DNA from: DASTPP01 sp035762175
GTDB lineage: Bacteria > Myxococcota_A > Polyangia > Polyangiales > Polyangiaceae
Reading direction: 5' to 3'
Length of the DNA: 35,587 nucleotides
NCBI GenBank assembly: GCA_035762175.1
Contig: DASTPP010000330.1
Location: 1-35,587 of the forward strand
Shown: positions 24,670 to 32,506 of the stretch, one piece after another
How the letters are laid out: every line of letters begins with the position of its first letter
Numbering within the stretch: position 1 is the first letter of the stretch
The notes under the pieces: model-generated
The model's database searches: none
What the model saw: only the letters and a program-made list of their open reading frames with translations
Told to the model about the DNA's origin: nothing
Program-made: the position numbers and the translations under genes

Positions 24670-25728
24670 TCACTCGGACTCGGACGGCGGCGGCGGCGGG
24701 TGCGAGGCGCGGCGGGCGTTGCTGCTCGACGATCGGAAGAGCGCGAGCCGCTTCGGCTCGTGGCGGAAGACGTAGCGGCCCGCGGCGCGGATCTCGTCCA
24801 TCATCTCGCGCAGGTGCCAGTAGGCGCGGTTGCGCAGCGCTTGCGCGCGCGCCGCGTCGCCCGCGTCGGCCGAGCGCTCGGTCGCGGCGCCTTCGAGCTC
24901 GCTGGCGAGGCCGCGGCAGATCGCGGGCGCGCCCCTCGGCAGGTCGGCCTTCTTGAGCGCCTCGGCGTGGCGCTCGAGCAGGTCGGCGCAGCGCTTGAGG
25001 TCGTCGATGCGGTCGGCGTCGCTCGCCCCCTCGCGGATGGCCTCGACGCGGCGCTGCGCGCGCTCGTCGTGCTCGAGGAAGTAGCGCACCGCCGCGGTCA
25101 CGTCGCGCACGAGCCCCTCGGACTCCTTGCGCAGCCGCGAGACCTCGCGCGGCGCCTGGGCCTCGCGCGCGGCGAGCCGGGCCTGCTCGGCCTCTTCGAG
25201 CGTCTTGCGGCGCGCGCCGAGCTCGGCGGGCGTCTTGCGGTCGAGCTTGGTGCCGCTCAGCAAGTCTTTGCCGTACCGGAGCAAGATGGCCTCGAGCGCC
25301 CGCGCCTCGTGCAAGACCGTGACGACCGAGTAGTCGGGCGGCAAGGCGTACTCGGCGGGCAGCTCGAGCAGGCGCCGCTCGGCCGCCGCCCGCAGCCTGC
25401 CCCGCTGCCCCTCGGTCTTCGCGCGCGCCCTGCCCTCGCCGCCCTCGGACGCCGCCCGCGCCCTGCCCTTGCCGCCCTCGGACGCCGCCCGCGCCCTGCC
25501 CTCGCCGCCCTCGGACGCCGCCCGCACCCTGCCCTCGTCGCCCTCGGCCTTCGTGCGCGCCTTGCCCTCGCCGCCCTCGGACGTCACCCGCGCGTTGCGC
25601 CCGCCGCCCTCGGACGTCGCCCGCGCCCTGCCCTCGTCGCCCTCGGCCTTCGCGCGCGCGCCCTTCTCGCCCGGCGCCCTCGGGCCGTCGCCCCGCGCGC
25701 GCCCCGTCGCCACCCTCTGCGTCGCCAT
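24670..25728 (-). CDS. Unknown protein with 11-residue N-terminal repeats and helical domain
   Basis: 352 residues from MATQRVATGRARG; an in-frame start 12 codons earlier is possible. The chosen ATG has TACGTT ending 7 bases before it, matching the leaderless pattern. Residues ~25-112 are eight 11-residue repeats of the SEGGEGRARAA type, basic and acidic in alternation, probably disordered. The remainder is helical and charged: YSVVTVLHEARALEAILLRYG, a coiled-coil-like KTLEEAEQARLAAREAQ, then EALKKADLPRG and RNRAYWHLREMMDEIRAAGRYVF. It ends in a Ser/Pro-rich tail. The helical domain recalls myxobacterial hypothetical proteins but I cannot name a family. Confidence 0.75.
   Translation of the reverse strand: MATQRVATGRARGDGPRAPGEKGARAKAEGDEGRARATSEGGGRNARVTSEGGEGKARTKAEGDEGRVRAASEGGEGRARAASEGGKGRARAASEGGEGRARAKTEGQRGRLRAAAERRLLELPAEYALPPDYSVVTVLHEARALEAILLRYGKDLLSGTKLDRKTPAELGARRKTLEEAEQARLAAREAQAPREVSRLRKESEGLVRDVTAAVRYFLEHDERAQRRVEAIREGASDADRIDDLKRCADLLERHAEALKKADLPRGAPAICRGLASELEGAATERSADAGDAARAQALRNRAYWHLREMMDEIRAAGRYVFRHEPKRLALFRSSSSNARRASHPPPPPSESE
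25391..25654 (-). repeat. Eight tandem 33-bp coding repeats
   Basis: Eight head-to-tail 33-bp units, each giving 11 residues, start at 25391, 25424, 25457, 25490, 25523, 25556, 25589 and 25622. Two types alternate in part: one ending GGACGCCGCC/GGACGTCACC and one ending GGCCTTCGCG on the plus strand. The third unit equals the second apart from one base and the fourth repeats the second, so expansion is recent. Confidence 0.9.
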
Positions 25729-25878
25729 GCGACCAACGTACGGGAGGGGCGGGCGCCCTTTCAACGCCCCTCGCGCCCCCGCCCCGGGCGCCGGCGGCGA
25801 GCGGCCCGCGTCGCCGCGCCCCGACGGAGGCGATCGCGCACGCCCCTCCCGCCGCCGGCCGGCGGCGAACCGTTCGGC

Positions 25879-26616
25879 TCAGCGGACGCCGCGCGGCACC
25901 AGGACGACCTGGTAGCTCTGGCTCTTTCGGTCGAAGCCCGCGACGTGCCGGTCGGGCGGGGTGCCCTCGAAGCGCTCGGTGAAGTGCGTGTACTGCAGCA
26001 GGCCCTGCCAGCGCTTGCCCGCCCGGTGGAAGCGAATGAACACGGCCTGCGCGACGCACTCGGACGCCTCGGCGAAGAGCTGGCTCGTGCAGCCCTCGAC
26101 GCACGCGGGGCAGCCGAAGGGCTTCTCGTCGGTGAGCGCGCCCTCGAAGACGACCTCGCCGTCTTCGTCGACGAGCAGGCCCTTGAGCGCGAGCAGGTTG
26201 CCCTCGTGCACGGTGAGCCAGGTGCGCCCCTCGAAGTCGAGCTCGACGCTGCAGTCGCGCAGCTTGTACATGACGTCGACCTTGCAGTCGTAGGGGCCGG
26301 GCAAGACGCTCGAGCGCCGGGGCGGTAGCTGCAGCCTCGAGGGCTCGTGCCGCTCGACGCCCGCGACGTCGCGGCGCCCCTCGTCGGGGCGGCGCGACGC
26401 GGCCTGGGGGGCCGAGCGGGCGCCCGGGCGGCGGGCGGCGCTCGGCCGGGGCGGCTCGGGCGCCGTCGCGGGCGAGGCGGGCGAGGCGGGCGAGGGCGCC
26501 CTCGCGGGCGGGGCGGGCGAGGGCGCCTCGCGCGGCGCGGGCGGCGAGGCGGCGGGCCCGGCGCAAGCGGCGGCGACGAGGCCGAGGGTCACGAGCAAAG
26601 GGCGGGGGGCGCGCAT
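25879..26616 (-). CDS. Lipoprotein of unknown function
   Basis: 245 residues. The N-terminus MRAPRPLLVTLGLVAAAC is a classic short lipoprotein signal with Cys18. A Pro/Ala/Ser-rich disordered linker (about 20-100) precedes a compact domain with six cysteines (YDCKVDVMYKLRDC, FGCPACVEGC, SECVAQAVFIRF), probably disulfide-bonded and beta-rich. The domain holds WLTVHEGNLLALKGLLVDEDGEVVFEG and RWQGLLQYTHFTERF. No family recognised; the arrangement (lipobox, Pro-rich tether, Cys-rich domain) is common among myxobacterial surface lipoproteins. A TAGACG element ends 7 bases before the ATG. Confidence 0.8.
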   Translation of the reverse strand: MRAPRPLLVTLGLVAAACAGPAASPPAPREAPSPAPPARAPSPASPASPATAPEPPRPSAARRPGARSAPQAASRRPDEGRRDVAGVERHEPSRLQLPPRRSSVLPGPYDCKVDVMYKLRDCSVELDFEGRTWLTVHEGNLLALKGLLVDEDGEVVFEGALTDEKPFGCPACVEGCTSQLFAEASECVAQAVFIRFHRAGKRWQGLLQYTHFTERFEGTPPDRHVAGFDRKSQSYQVVLVPRGVR

Positions 26617-26713
26617 GGGGTTCGTCTACGGCAGATGTACGGGACGGAGGGGGGCGCCGCCCCTCATGGCCCGGCGCCGCGAGCGCCGCCCCGGGGCGAC
26701 CGCGGCGGTCGTT

Positions 26714-26841
26714 CTAGAGCGTGGGCCAGGCCGCTTTGGTACGGCCGCATGCCGCGTTTTTTCGTGGCGGCCTACCTCGGTCGGCCTCGCTCCCAAAGCC
26801 TCGCCGGCGGCCGTACCAAAGCGGCCTGGCCCACGCTCTAG
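26714..26841. repeat. Perfect 35-bp inverted repeat with 58-bp centre
   Basis: 26714-26748 (CTAGAGCGTGGGCCAGG to ACGGCCGC) is the exact reverse complement of 26807-26841. The 58-bp centre starts ATGCCGCGTTTTTTCG and has no open frame of note. The element sits alone in the 271-bp gap between a lipoprotein start and the aldo/keto reductase stop. It could be a MITE-like insertion, or a strong RNA hairpin acting as terminator of the reductase transcript. No target-site duplication is evident at its ends. Confidence 0.9.
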
Positions 26842-26887
26842 GCTCCTGCCTGGCGAAGGCGGCCCGAGCCCGGCGCCCGCGCGCTTC

Positions 26888-27859
26888 TTACCAGGCGTAG
26901 GCCTCGGGGGCGGTGCCGCCGGGGCCGGGGAAGATGGCGTCGAGCTCTTTGAGGGCGCCCTCGTCGAGGCGCACCTCGAGCGCGCGCAGCGAGCCGTCGA
27001 GCTGGGCGAGGGTGCGGGGCCCGACGATGGGCGCGGTGACGACGGGGTTCGCGAGCAGCCAGGCGAGGGCGACGTTGGCGGGCTCTTCGCCGAGCTTGTC
27101 GCAGAAGGCCTCGTAGCGCTCGAGCTTGTCGCGGTTCTTGTCGATGGTCTTCTGGGCGAGCTCGCCGGCCCGGCGGCCCCCGGCGGCCTTCTTGAGGGCG
27201 CCGCCGAGCACGCCGACCTTCAGCGGGCTCCACGGGATGAGGCCGAGGCCGTAGGCCTGGCAGGCGGGCGCGACCTCGAGCTCGATGGTGCGGTCGAGCA
27301 GGTTGTAGAGGCTCTGCTCGCAGACGAGGCCGAGAAAGTTTCTGGCCTTCGCGGTCTCGCACGCGCGGGCGATGTGCCAGCCGGCGAAGTTCGACGAGCC
27401 GACGTAGAGCACCTTGCCCTGCTGGACCAGCACCTCCATCGCTTGCCAGATCTCTTCCCAGGGCGTGTCGCGGTCGACGTGGTGCATCTGGTAAAGGTCG
27501 ATATGGTCGGTCTTCATGCGGCGCAGCGACTCGTCGCAGGCCCGGCGAATGTGCAGCGCCGAGAGGTGCTTCTCGTTGGGCCAGTCGCCCATGATGCCGT
27601 AGACCTTGGTGGCGAGCACGACCTTCTCGCGCCGGCCGCCGCCCTGGGCGAACCAGCGGCCGATGATCTGCTCCGTCCAGCCCTCGCCCTTCTTCCAGCC
27701 GTAGACGTTGGCCGTGTCGAAGAAGTTGATGCCGTGCTCGAGGGCGCGGTCCATGATGGCGAACGAGTCGGGCTCGCTCGTCTGGGGCCCGAAGTTCATG
27801 GTGCCCAGGCAGAGGCGGCTGACTTTCAAACCGGTGCGTCCGAGCTTGGTGTAGTGCAT
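26888..27859 (-). CDS. Aldo/keto reductase
   Basis: 323 residues, a full NAD(P)H-dependent TIM-barrel reductase. The catalytic tetrad is visible: Asp48 and Tyr53 (FFDTANVYGW), Lys85 (LATKVYG) and His126 (YQMHH). The cofactor end reads APIVGPRTLAQLDGSLRALEV. It resembles the YajO/aryl-alcohol-dehydrogenase-like AKR branch (GWTEQIIGRWF). A TAGGCT element ends 9 bases before the ATG. A second reductase gene follows upstream on the same strand after ~100 bp; the two are not close sequence copies. Substrate unknown. Confidence 0.92.
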   Translation of the reverse strand: MHYTKLGRTGLKVSRLCLGTMNFGPQTSEPDSFAIMDRALEHGINFFDTANVYGWKKGEGWTEQIIGRWFAQGGGRREKVVLATKVYGIMGDWPNEKHLSALHIRRACDESLRRMKTDHIDLYQMHHVDRDTPWEEIWQAMEVLVQQGKVLYVGSSNFAGWHIARACETAKARNFLGLVCEQSLYNLLDRTIELEVAPACQAYGLGLIPWSPLKVGVLGGALKKAAGGRRAGELAQKTIDKNRDKLERYEAFCDKLGEEPANVALAWLLANPVVTAPIVGPRTLAQLDGSLRALEVRLDEGALKELDAIFPGPGGTAPEAYAW

Positions 27860-27919
27860 GGCGGCGCAGCCTACCCCCGCCGGGGCCCGGGGGGCAGCCG
27901 CGACGAAGGGGGGCGCTCC

Positions 27920-27996
27920 GATCGTGCCGCGCCGGCCGGGGGTCGGCGCGCCGGGGCGCTCAGATCATGCCGCGCCAGCCGGGGTCGGCGCGCCGG
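27920..27996. repeat. Short direct repeat copying the 3' end of the second reductase gene
   Basis: 27920-27954 and 27963-27996 are nearly identical (35 and 34 bp, starting GATC.TGCCGCGCC and ending GGCGCGCCGG). The second copy is the coding end of the reductase at 27960-28841; the first lies beyond its stop. It looks like a small tandem duplication. Confidence 0.7.
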
Positions 27997-28841
27997 TAGG
28001 CCTCGCGCAGGGCGGCGGCGGTCGCCTCGGGCAGCGGGCCTTGGGCGAAGAGCGTGAGGTTGCGGCGCAGGTTGGCGGGGTTGGTCGTGCCGACGATGGT
28101 GGTCGAGACGCCGGGCAAGAAGGCGGCGAAGCGCAGGGCGAGCTCGTCCCAGGCGAGGGGGCCGGGGTCGAAGCCGAGGGCGCGGAAGCGCGCCCAGTAC
28201 TCGCCGAGATCGTGGGCGTCGGGCCGGGCGTCGAAGCGCCAGGGGGCGTTGCCGATCGGGCGCTTGGCGATGACGCCGAGGCCGCGCGCGCGCGCGGCGG
28301 CGAGCTGCCGGTCGATGGCGCCCTGGTCGACGAAGCTGAGCGACATCTCGACGGCGTCGAAGCGGCCCGAGTCGATCGCGGCGGCGAGGTCTTCGTTGTC
28401 GCCCGAGTAGCCCACGACGCGCACCTTGCCGGCGCGCTTGGCGGCGTCGAGGGCGCCCAGAATGTCGTCGCGCAGGGCGACGTCGGCCGGGCACGAGTGC
28501 AAGAGCGCGACGTCGAGGCGGTCGGTGCGCAGGCGGCCGAGGGCGTCGTCGATGCCGCGGGCGACGCAGGCGCCCGTCCAGTCGGGCAGGCCCTCGACGC
28601 CGTAGCCGACCTTGGTGCAGAGCACGATCGCGTCGCGCCGCGCGGCGAGCGCGCGGCCGAGGCGCTCTTCGGAGAGGCCGTAGCTGCGGGCCGAGTCGAA
28701 GAAGGTGATGCCGGCGTCGGCGGCGGCGAGCAAGAGGTGCTCGGCCTCGGCCTCGCCGAGGCGCGCGTCGCCGAGCGGGCCGGCGCCGAAGCCGAGGGCA
28801 GAGACGGTGAGGCCGGTCGTGCCGAAGGGTCGTCGTTCCAT
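27960..28841 (-). CDS. Aldo/keto reductase (second)
   Basis: 293 residues. Tetrad Asp49 and Tyr54 (FFDSARSYG), Lys77 (CTKVGYG) and His115 (ALLHSC). The C-terminal half has GVIAKRPIGNAPW and TTIVGTTNPANLRRN. It belongs to the shorter AKR group with EERLGRAL near the start, distinct from the preceding reductase. TAGTCC ends 8 bases before the ATG, matching the leaderless pattern, so it probably has its own promoter. Substrate unknown. Confidence 0.9.
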   Translation of the reverse strand: MERRPFGTTGLTVSALGFGAGPLGDARLGEAEAEHLLLAAADAGITFFDSARSYGLSEERLGRALAARRDAIVLCTKVGYGVEGLPDWTGACVARGIDDALGRLRTDRLDVALLHSCPADVALRDDILGALDAAKRAGKVRVVGYSGDNEDLAAAIDSGRFDAVEMSLSFVDQGAIDRQLAAARARGLGVIAKRPIGNAPWRFDARPDAHDLGEYWARFRALGFDPGPLAWDELALRFAAFLPGVSTTIVGTTNPANLRRNLTLFAQGPLPEATAAALREAYRRADPGWRGMI

Positions 28842-28934
28842 CGGCGGGGGACTAGCAGCGATGGGGCCGGGCGTCTGCCGGGTCGCGCGGGGGCGAGAGG
28901 CGCCGCGCGACGCGCCCGCGCGGGACGCCCCCGG

Positions 28935-29819
28935 TCACGCCGGCCAGCGGCGCGTCTGCTTGAGGGCCTGGCGCAGCGCCTCGAGCTCGCCCGCGCCCAT
29001 CGCTGCGAGCGCGGCGCGCTGCGCGCCGGTCGGCTCGACGCCGAGCAGCTCACACAGGTCGAGCACCGCCGCCCGCAGCCCCTCGGCCCGCCCCCGCGCC
29101 TCGCCGCGCGCCTCGCCCTCGCGCAAGCCCTCTTCTTTGCCCTCGTCGCGCGCCTCGCGCTTGGCGCTCTCCCACTGCGCCTCTTCCTTCAGGAGGTACG
29201 CCTCTTCGGGCGAGACGCGCGCGCGCTCGATGGTGCGCAAGACCCGCTGCAAGAGGGGCTCAGGGTAGCGCGTCTCGTCGACCCGCTGGTCGAGCGAGTC
29301 GTCGATGAGTTCGAGCCAGCGCCGCAGCGGCGCGGGCGTCTCGGGCCGCAGCCCCGCCGCGTTGACGAACACCAGCCGGTGGCCGTAGACCCCGAGCTTC
29401 GCGCCCCCGAGATCGCGCAGGTCGCCGTCTTGCGCCGCCACGTCAAAGCGCAGCGCCGGGTCGCTGGGCCGGCGCGTCAGCACCACGATGGTGTAGACCG
29501 TGCGGCGGAACCGGTCGTCGCTCGCGCTCTGAATCTGCTCGGCCTGCCCGATCAGGTGGTAGTACAGAAAGCGGTCGAAGCTGTCGTTCTCGCGCACGTG
29601 CTGCAGCTCGACGACGAGGCGCTTTCGGGCGTCTTCGGCGAACAGGTCGTACTTGACGTCGACCTGGCCGAAGACGGGCCGAAAGCCGTGCTCTTGCTCG
29701 ACCCGCTCGACCTCGACCTCGACGCCGAGCACCGCGCCCGCGAAGCCCGAGAAGACCGCGGGGTCACTGAAGGCCTTCTTGAAGGCGGTGCCGTACTTCA
29801 GGGGCACGACGTCGAGCAT
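28935..29819 (-). CDS. Rpn-family (PD-(D/E)XK transposase-like) nuclease protein
   Basis: 294 residues. Starts MLDVVPLKYGTAFKKAFSDP, typical of Rpn/PDDEXK-transposase-like proteins, which promote recombination or act as nucleases. Catalytic residues: VDVKYDLFAEDARKRLVVELQ with Asp58 and the Glu71-x-Gln73 pair. FDRFLYYHLIGQAEQI and the later KLGVYGHRLVFVN fit the family. Residues ~225-294 form an Arg/Gly/Glu tail (REGEARGEARGRAEG) plus the helical end LKQTRRWPA, almost the same as in the Uma2 protein at 903-1715. TAGCCG ends 7 bases before the ATG. No transposon ends are seen. Confidence 0.85.
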   Translation of the reverse strand: MLDVVPLKYGTAFKKAFSDPAVFSGFAGAVLGVEVEVERVEQEHGFRPVFGQVDVKYDLFAEDARKRLVVELQHVRENDSFDRFLYYHLIGQAEQIQSASDDRFRRTVYTIVVLTRRPSDPALRFDVAAQDGDLRDLGGAKLGVYGHRLVFVNAAGLRPETPAPLRRWLELIDDSLDQRVDETRYPEPLLQRVLRTIERARVSPEEAYLLKEEAQWESAKREARDEGKEEGLREGEARGEARGRAEGLRAAVLDLCELLGVEPTGAQRAALAAMGAGELEALRQALKQTRRWPA

Positions 29820-30005
29820 GCCCCACGGCTAGCAGTCGGCCGCGGGCCGAGCAAGGAAGGGCTCGGGCCGTCCCGGGGCCGGCGGCGCCGAAGCCACGTG
29901 CGGGCGAGCGCGCCGAGCTGAGCGCGCCCATCGTCGGGCGAGCGTTCGAGCGACGTGCCCCTCGCGCCCCCGCCGGCGAGGCGAGCAGAGCGGTCGTGCC
30001 GTCGA

Positions 30006-31622
30006 CTAACGAGGGTCGTGCTCGGGCTTGACGTAGGCCTGCAGCTCAGCGGGGAAGCCCCCCATGTCGATCTGCTGGCGCAGCGCGGGCTCGAGGCCGA
30101 GCTCGTACGCGGCGCGGGCCGAGGGCTCGGGGCGGGGGGTGATCCAGACGAGGCGGCCCGAGGGGGCGAGGGCGCGGGCGGCGTTCGCGAGGAAGCGCTC
30201 GTAGAGCGCGGCGAGGTCGCTGCCGCGGCCGACGCGGCGTCCGAAGGGGGGGTTGGTGACGATGAGCGAGGGCGCGACGCCGGGCCGGAAGGAGCGGGCG
30301 TCGGCGCGCTCGAGGGCGAAGCGCTCGAGGCCGGCGCCGGCGAGGTTCTCGTGCGCCGCGTCGAGCGCCTCGTCGCTGAGGTCGGTGCCCACGAGCTCGC
30401 GGTAGGGGCCGAGCAGGCCGCGCTCGGCGAGCTCGAGGCCGGAGCCGACGAACGGGTCCCATACGGTGTCGTTGGGCCGGACGCCGCCGACGCGGGCGAG
30501 GGCGGCGGCGATGGTGGGGTGGGAGGCGCCGGGCACGTCGCGGCGGCGGTAGGCGAAGCGCGGGTCGTCGTAGGCGAGCGGCACGAGCGTGACGTAGAGC
30601 GTGGGGCCGCGCTCGTGGGCGCGCGCCTCCCAGGGGCTCTCGCTGGGGTCGTTCTGGGGGGTGCCGGGCCGGCCGGCGAGCGCGCGGGCGAGGGCCCAGG
30701 CGTCGGCGCGGCGGTGGGCGCCGTCGGCCCAGGCGAGCCGGAAGCGGCGGGGGCCGCGGGTGAAGGCGTCGAAGATGGCGCGCGCGGGCGGCGCGTCGAG
30801 GGCGCGGGCGAGGGCGGCGACGCGGCCGCCTTCGCCGAGGGGCTCGGGCGGCAGGGGGAAGCCGAACCAGAGCATCAGGCGGGCGTCGAGCAGGCGCGCC
30901 GGCGGCCCCGCGAGGCGGGCGCGGAGGGTGCCCGGGGCGACGCGCGTCGGCTCGAGCTCGGGGCCCAGCTCGTCGGCGAGCCAGCGCTCGAGCCCGGCGC
31001 GGCAGTGGACGACGAGATCGAGGGGGCGGGGGGGCCTTCGGCCGAGGTCGATGCTCGAGGGCTCGGCGCGGGCGAGGGTGCGCTCGAGGGTGAGGCGGGC
31101 GCGGTCGAGGGCGGCGCCGAGGTTGCCCTCGCCGCCCTCGCCGCGCAGGGCCTCGAGGGCGGCCTCGCCGCCGATCTTGCCGAGGGCTTCGGCGAGCGAG
31201 CGGCGGACGGCCTCGTCGCGCTCGACCCGGAAGCGGGCGACGAGGGGGGCCTCGAGCCCGGGCGTTTGGCTCTTGCCGAGGGCGAAGGCGGCGGCCCGGC
31301 GCACCTTGGGCGCGCCGTCGTCGAGGGCGGCGACGAGGTCGTTGTGGCTCTCGTCGCCGCCCTTGGCGCGGGCGACGCGGGCGTGAAGCTGGACGAGGCG
31401 GGCCTTCAGGGGGGGCTCGGCCTCGGCCCAGCGGCCGCGGGCGAGGGCGGCGGAGGCGGGGCCGCGCCGTGCGAGGGCCCGAACGAGGGCGTCGGCCTCG
31501 TCGTCGTCGGCCCGGGCGAGGCGGTCGAGGAGGGGGCCGAGCTCGCGGTCGGGGGGCACGAAGCTCGGGTGGCGCAGGCGCGCGAGGGGGTCATCGGGGG
31601 CCGGGCGCTTGGGGTCGCTCAT
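30006..31622 (-). CDS. RlmL/TRM11-like RNA methyltransferase with N-terminal HEAT repeats
   Basis: 538 residues. Residues ~90-185 carry HEAT/PBS-lyase-like repeats (DDGAPKVRRAAAFALGKS, RDEAVRRSLAEALGKIGG). Residues ~195-265 resemble the N-terminal part of RlmL-type enzymes (VVHCRAGLERWLADELGPEL, then LDARLMLWFGFPLP), a THUMP-like RNA-binding region. The C-terminal SAM-dependent domain has DPFVGSGLELAERG for cofactor and VTNPPFGRR as catalytic motif, the NPPF/Y signature of exocyclic-amine methylation such as m2G. The fusion of HEAT repeats to this enzyme class is unusual. Exact RNA target unknown. No ideal -10 is seen just before the start. Confidence 0.8.
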   Translation of the reverse strand: MSDPKRPAPDDPLARLRHPSFVPPDRELGPLLDRLARADDDEADALVRALARRGPASAALARGRWAEAEPPLKARLVQLHARVARAKGGDESHNDLVAALDDGAPKVRRAAAFALGKSQTPGLEAPLVARFRVERDEAVRRSLAEALGKIGGEAALEALRGEGGEGNLGAALDRARLTLERTLARAEPSSIDLGRRPPRPLDLVVHCRAGLERWLADELGPELEPTRVAPGTLRARLAGPPARLLDARLMLWFGFPLPPEPLGEGGRVAALARALDAPPARAIFDAFTRGPRRFRLAWADGAHRRADAWALARALAGRPGTPQNDPSESPWEARAHERGPTLYVTLVPLAYDDPRFAYRRRDVPGASHPTIAAALARVGGVRPNDTVWDPFVGSGLELAERGLLGPYRELVGTDLSDEALDAAHENLAGAGLERFALERADARSFRPGVAPSLIVTNPPFGRRVGRGSDLAALYERFLANAARALAPSGRLVWITPRPEPSARAAYELGLEPALRQQIDMGGFPAELQAYVKPEHDPR

Positions 31623-31729
31623 GGGTGCGGGTGTGACCTTGCCGGGTCGGGGGCGCTGGTGCTATGCCTGGCGGGTTCGTTCGAGAAGGTGCGGGGCTCC
31701 CGCCGCTCGGCGTGCGCGCGAGTAAGGCC

Positions 31730-31758
31730 TTGCGCGTCGAGGGCGTGTTCTGTATTCT
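31730..31758 (+). promoter_or_regulatory. Promoter of rimP-nusA-infB operon
   Basis: TTGCGC (31730-31735), a 17-base spacer and TATTCT (31753-31758) form a good sigma-70-like promoter. Transcription would start near 31765, giving a leader of about 120 bases before rimP that includes the terminator-like hairpin at 31785-31814. Confidence 0.55.
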
Positions 31759-31784
31759 GCCCCGCCAAACTGGGCGGATCGCGC

Positions 31785-31814
31785 GCGAACCCCCATCAGG
31801 GTTCGCTTTTTTTT
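31785..31814 (+). terminator. Intrinsic terminator/attenuator in the rimP-nusA leader
   Basis: An 8-bp stem (GCGAACCC at 31785-31792 with GGGTTCGC at 31799-31806), a 6-base loop and eight T residues (31807-31814) make a textbook intrinsic terminator. It lies between the operon promoter and the rimP start, so it can only act as a leader attenuator. It is preceded by a small 5-bp stem at 31762-31777. In E. coli the nusA operon leader also carries terminators regulated by NusA. Confidence 0.8.
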
Positions 31815-31883
31815 CGCCCGTTTTCTAGGTCGACCCCCCGTCGAACCTTTGCTCGAACGACCACCGTAAGGACGCCACTCGCT

Positions 31884-32495
31884 GTGCCAGGGACTGCCCC
31901 GACCATTCACGGAATCGACCGCGACGCGCTGATGCGGGTCATTGACCCGGTGGCGCGGGCGCACGGCGTGGACGTGGTCGAGGTGACGTTCAAGCCGGAG
32001 CGGGGGGGCTGGGTCCTGCGGGTGGCGATCGAGGTGGCGGGCTCGACCGAGCCGGGCGGGGGGGTGACGATCGACCGGTGCGCCGACTTGTCGCGGGACC
32101 TGTCGACGGCGCTGGACGTGGCGGACGTGGTGCGGCAGGCGTACTCGCTCGAGGTGAGCTCGCCCGGGGTCGAGCGGCCGCTGCGCACGGCGGCCGAGTT
32201 CGAGCGGTTCCGGGGCCAGCGGGCGAAGGTGGTGTTGAGCGAGCCGGGCCCGGACGGGCAGTTCGCGTACGACGGCGCGATCGCGCGGGTCGAGGGCGAG
32301 CGGCTCTGGCTGGCGACGGGTTCGGGGGGCGAGGTCGAGCTGCCGATCGGCTCGGTCAAGCGGGCGCACCTGGTCTTCGAGTTCGGCCCGGCGCCGAAGC
32401 CGGGGCCGAAGGGGCGGCAGCAGCAGCAGGCGGCGGGGGGCAAGGCCGGTCGGCCCGGGCGCCCGGGCCGCCCGAACACGCGGAGCGGGGAGTGA
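31884..32495 (+). CDS. rimP: Ribosome maturation factor RimP
   Basis: 203 residues from a GTG preceded by TAAGGA at a normal distance; no ATG fits before the conserved part. RimP binds the 30S subunit during maturation. Motifs: VVEVTFKPERGGWVLRVAIE, CADLSRDLSTALD, and YSLEVSSPGVERPLRTAAEFERFRGQ. The SH3-like end (GEVELPIGSVKRAHLVFEFG) is followed by a Gly/Pro/Gln/Arg tail of about 40 residues, making it longer than the usual ~150. Followed after 11 bases by nusA, the conserved operon order. Confidence 0.93.
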   Translation: MPGTAPTIHGIDRDALMRVIDPVARAHGVDVVEVTFKPERGGWVLRVAIEVAGSTEPGGGVTIDRCADLSRDLSTALDVADVVRQAYSLEVSSPGVERPLRTAAEFERFRGQRAKVVLSEPGPDGQFAYDGAIARVEGERLWLATGSGGEVELPIGSVKRAHLVFEFGPAPKPGPKGRQQQQAAGGKAGRPGRPGRPNTRSGE

Positions 32496-32506
32496 GAGCG
32501 ACGGAC

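Noticed and set aside
24314..24775. Gene coding 14-residue NVTIHVVDGSRTRP repeats
   Set aside because: The opposite strand gives a similar repeat frame, there is no ribosome site or conserved domain, and the DNA dyads explain the periodicity better.
28935..29819. Insertion sequence with transposase
   Set aside because: The Rpn-type protein is transposase-like by fold only; no terminal inverted repeats or target duplication are visible around it.
29955..32495. Single 846-residue protein ending in RimP
   Set aside because: The first ~640 residues are antisense to the methyltransferase; only the part from the GTG at 31884 matches RimP and has a ribosome site.
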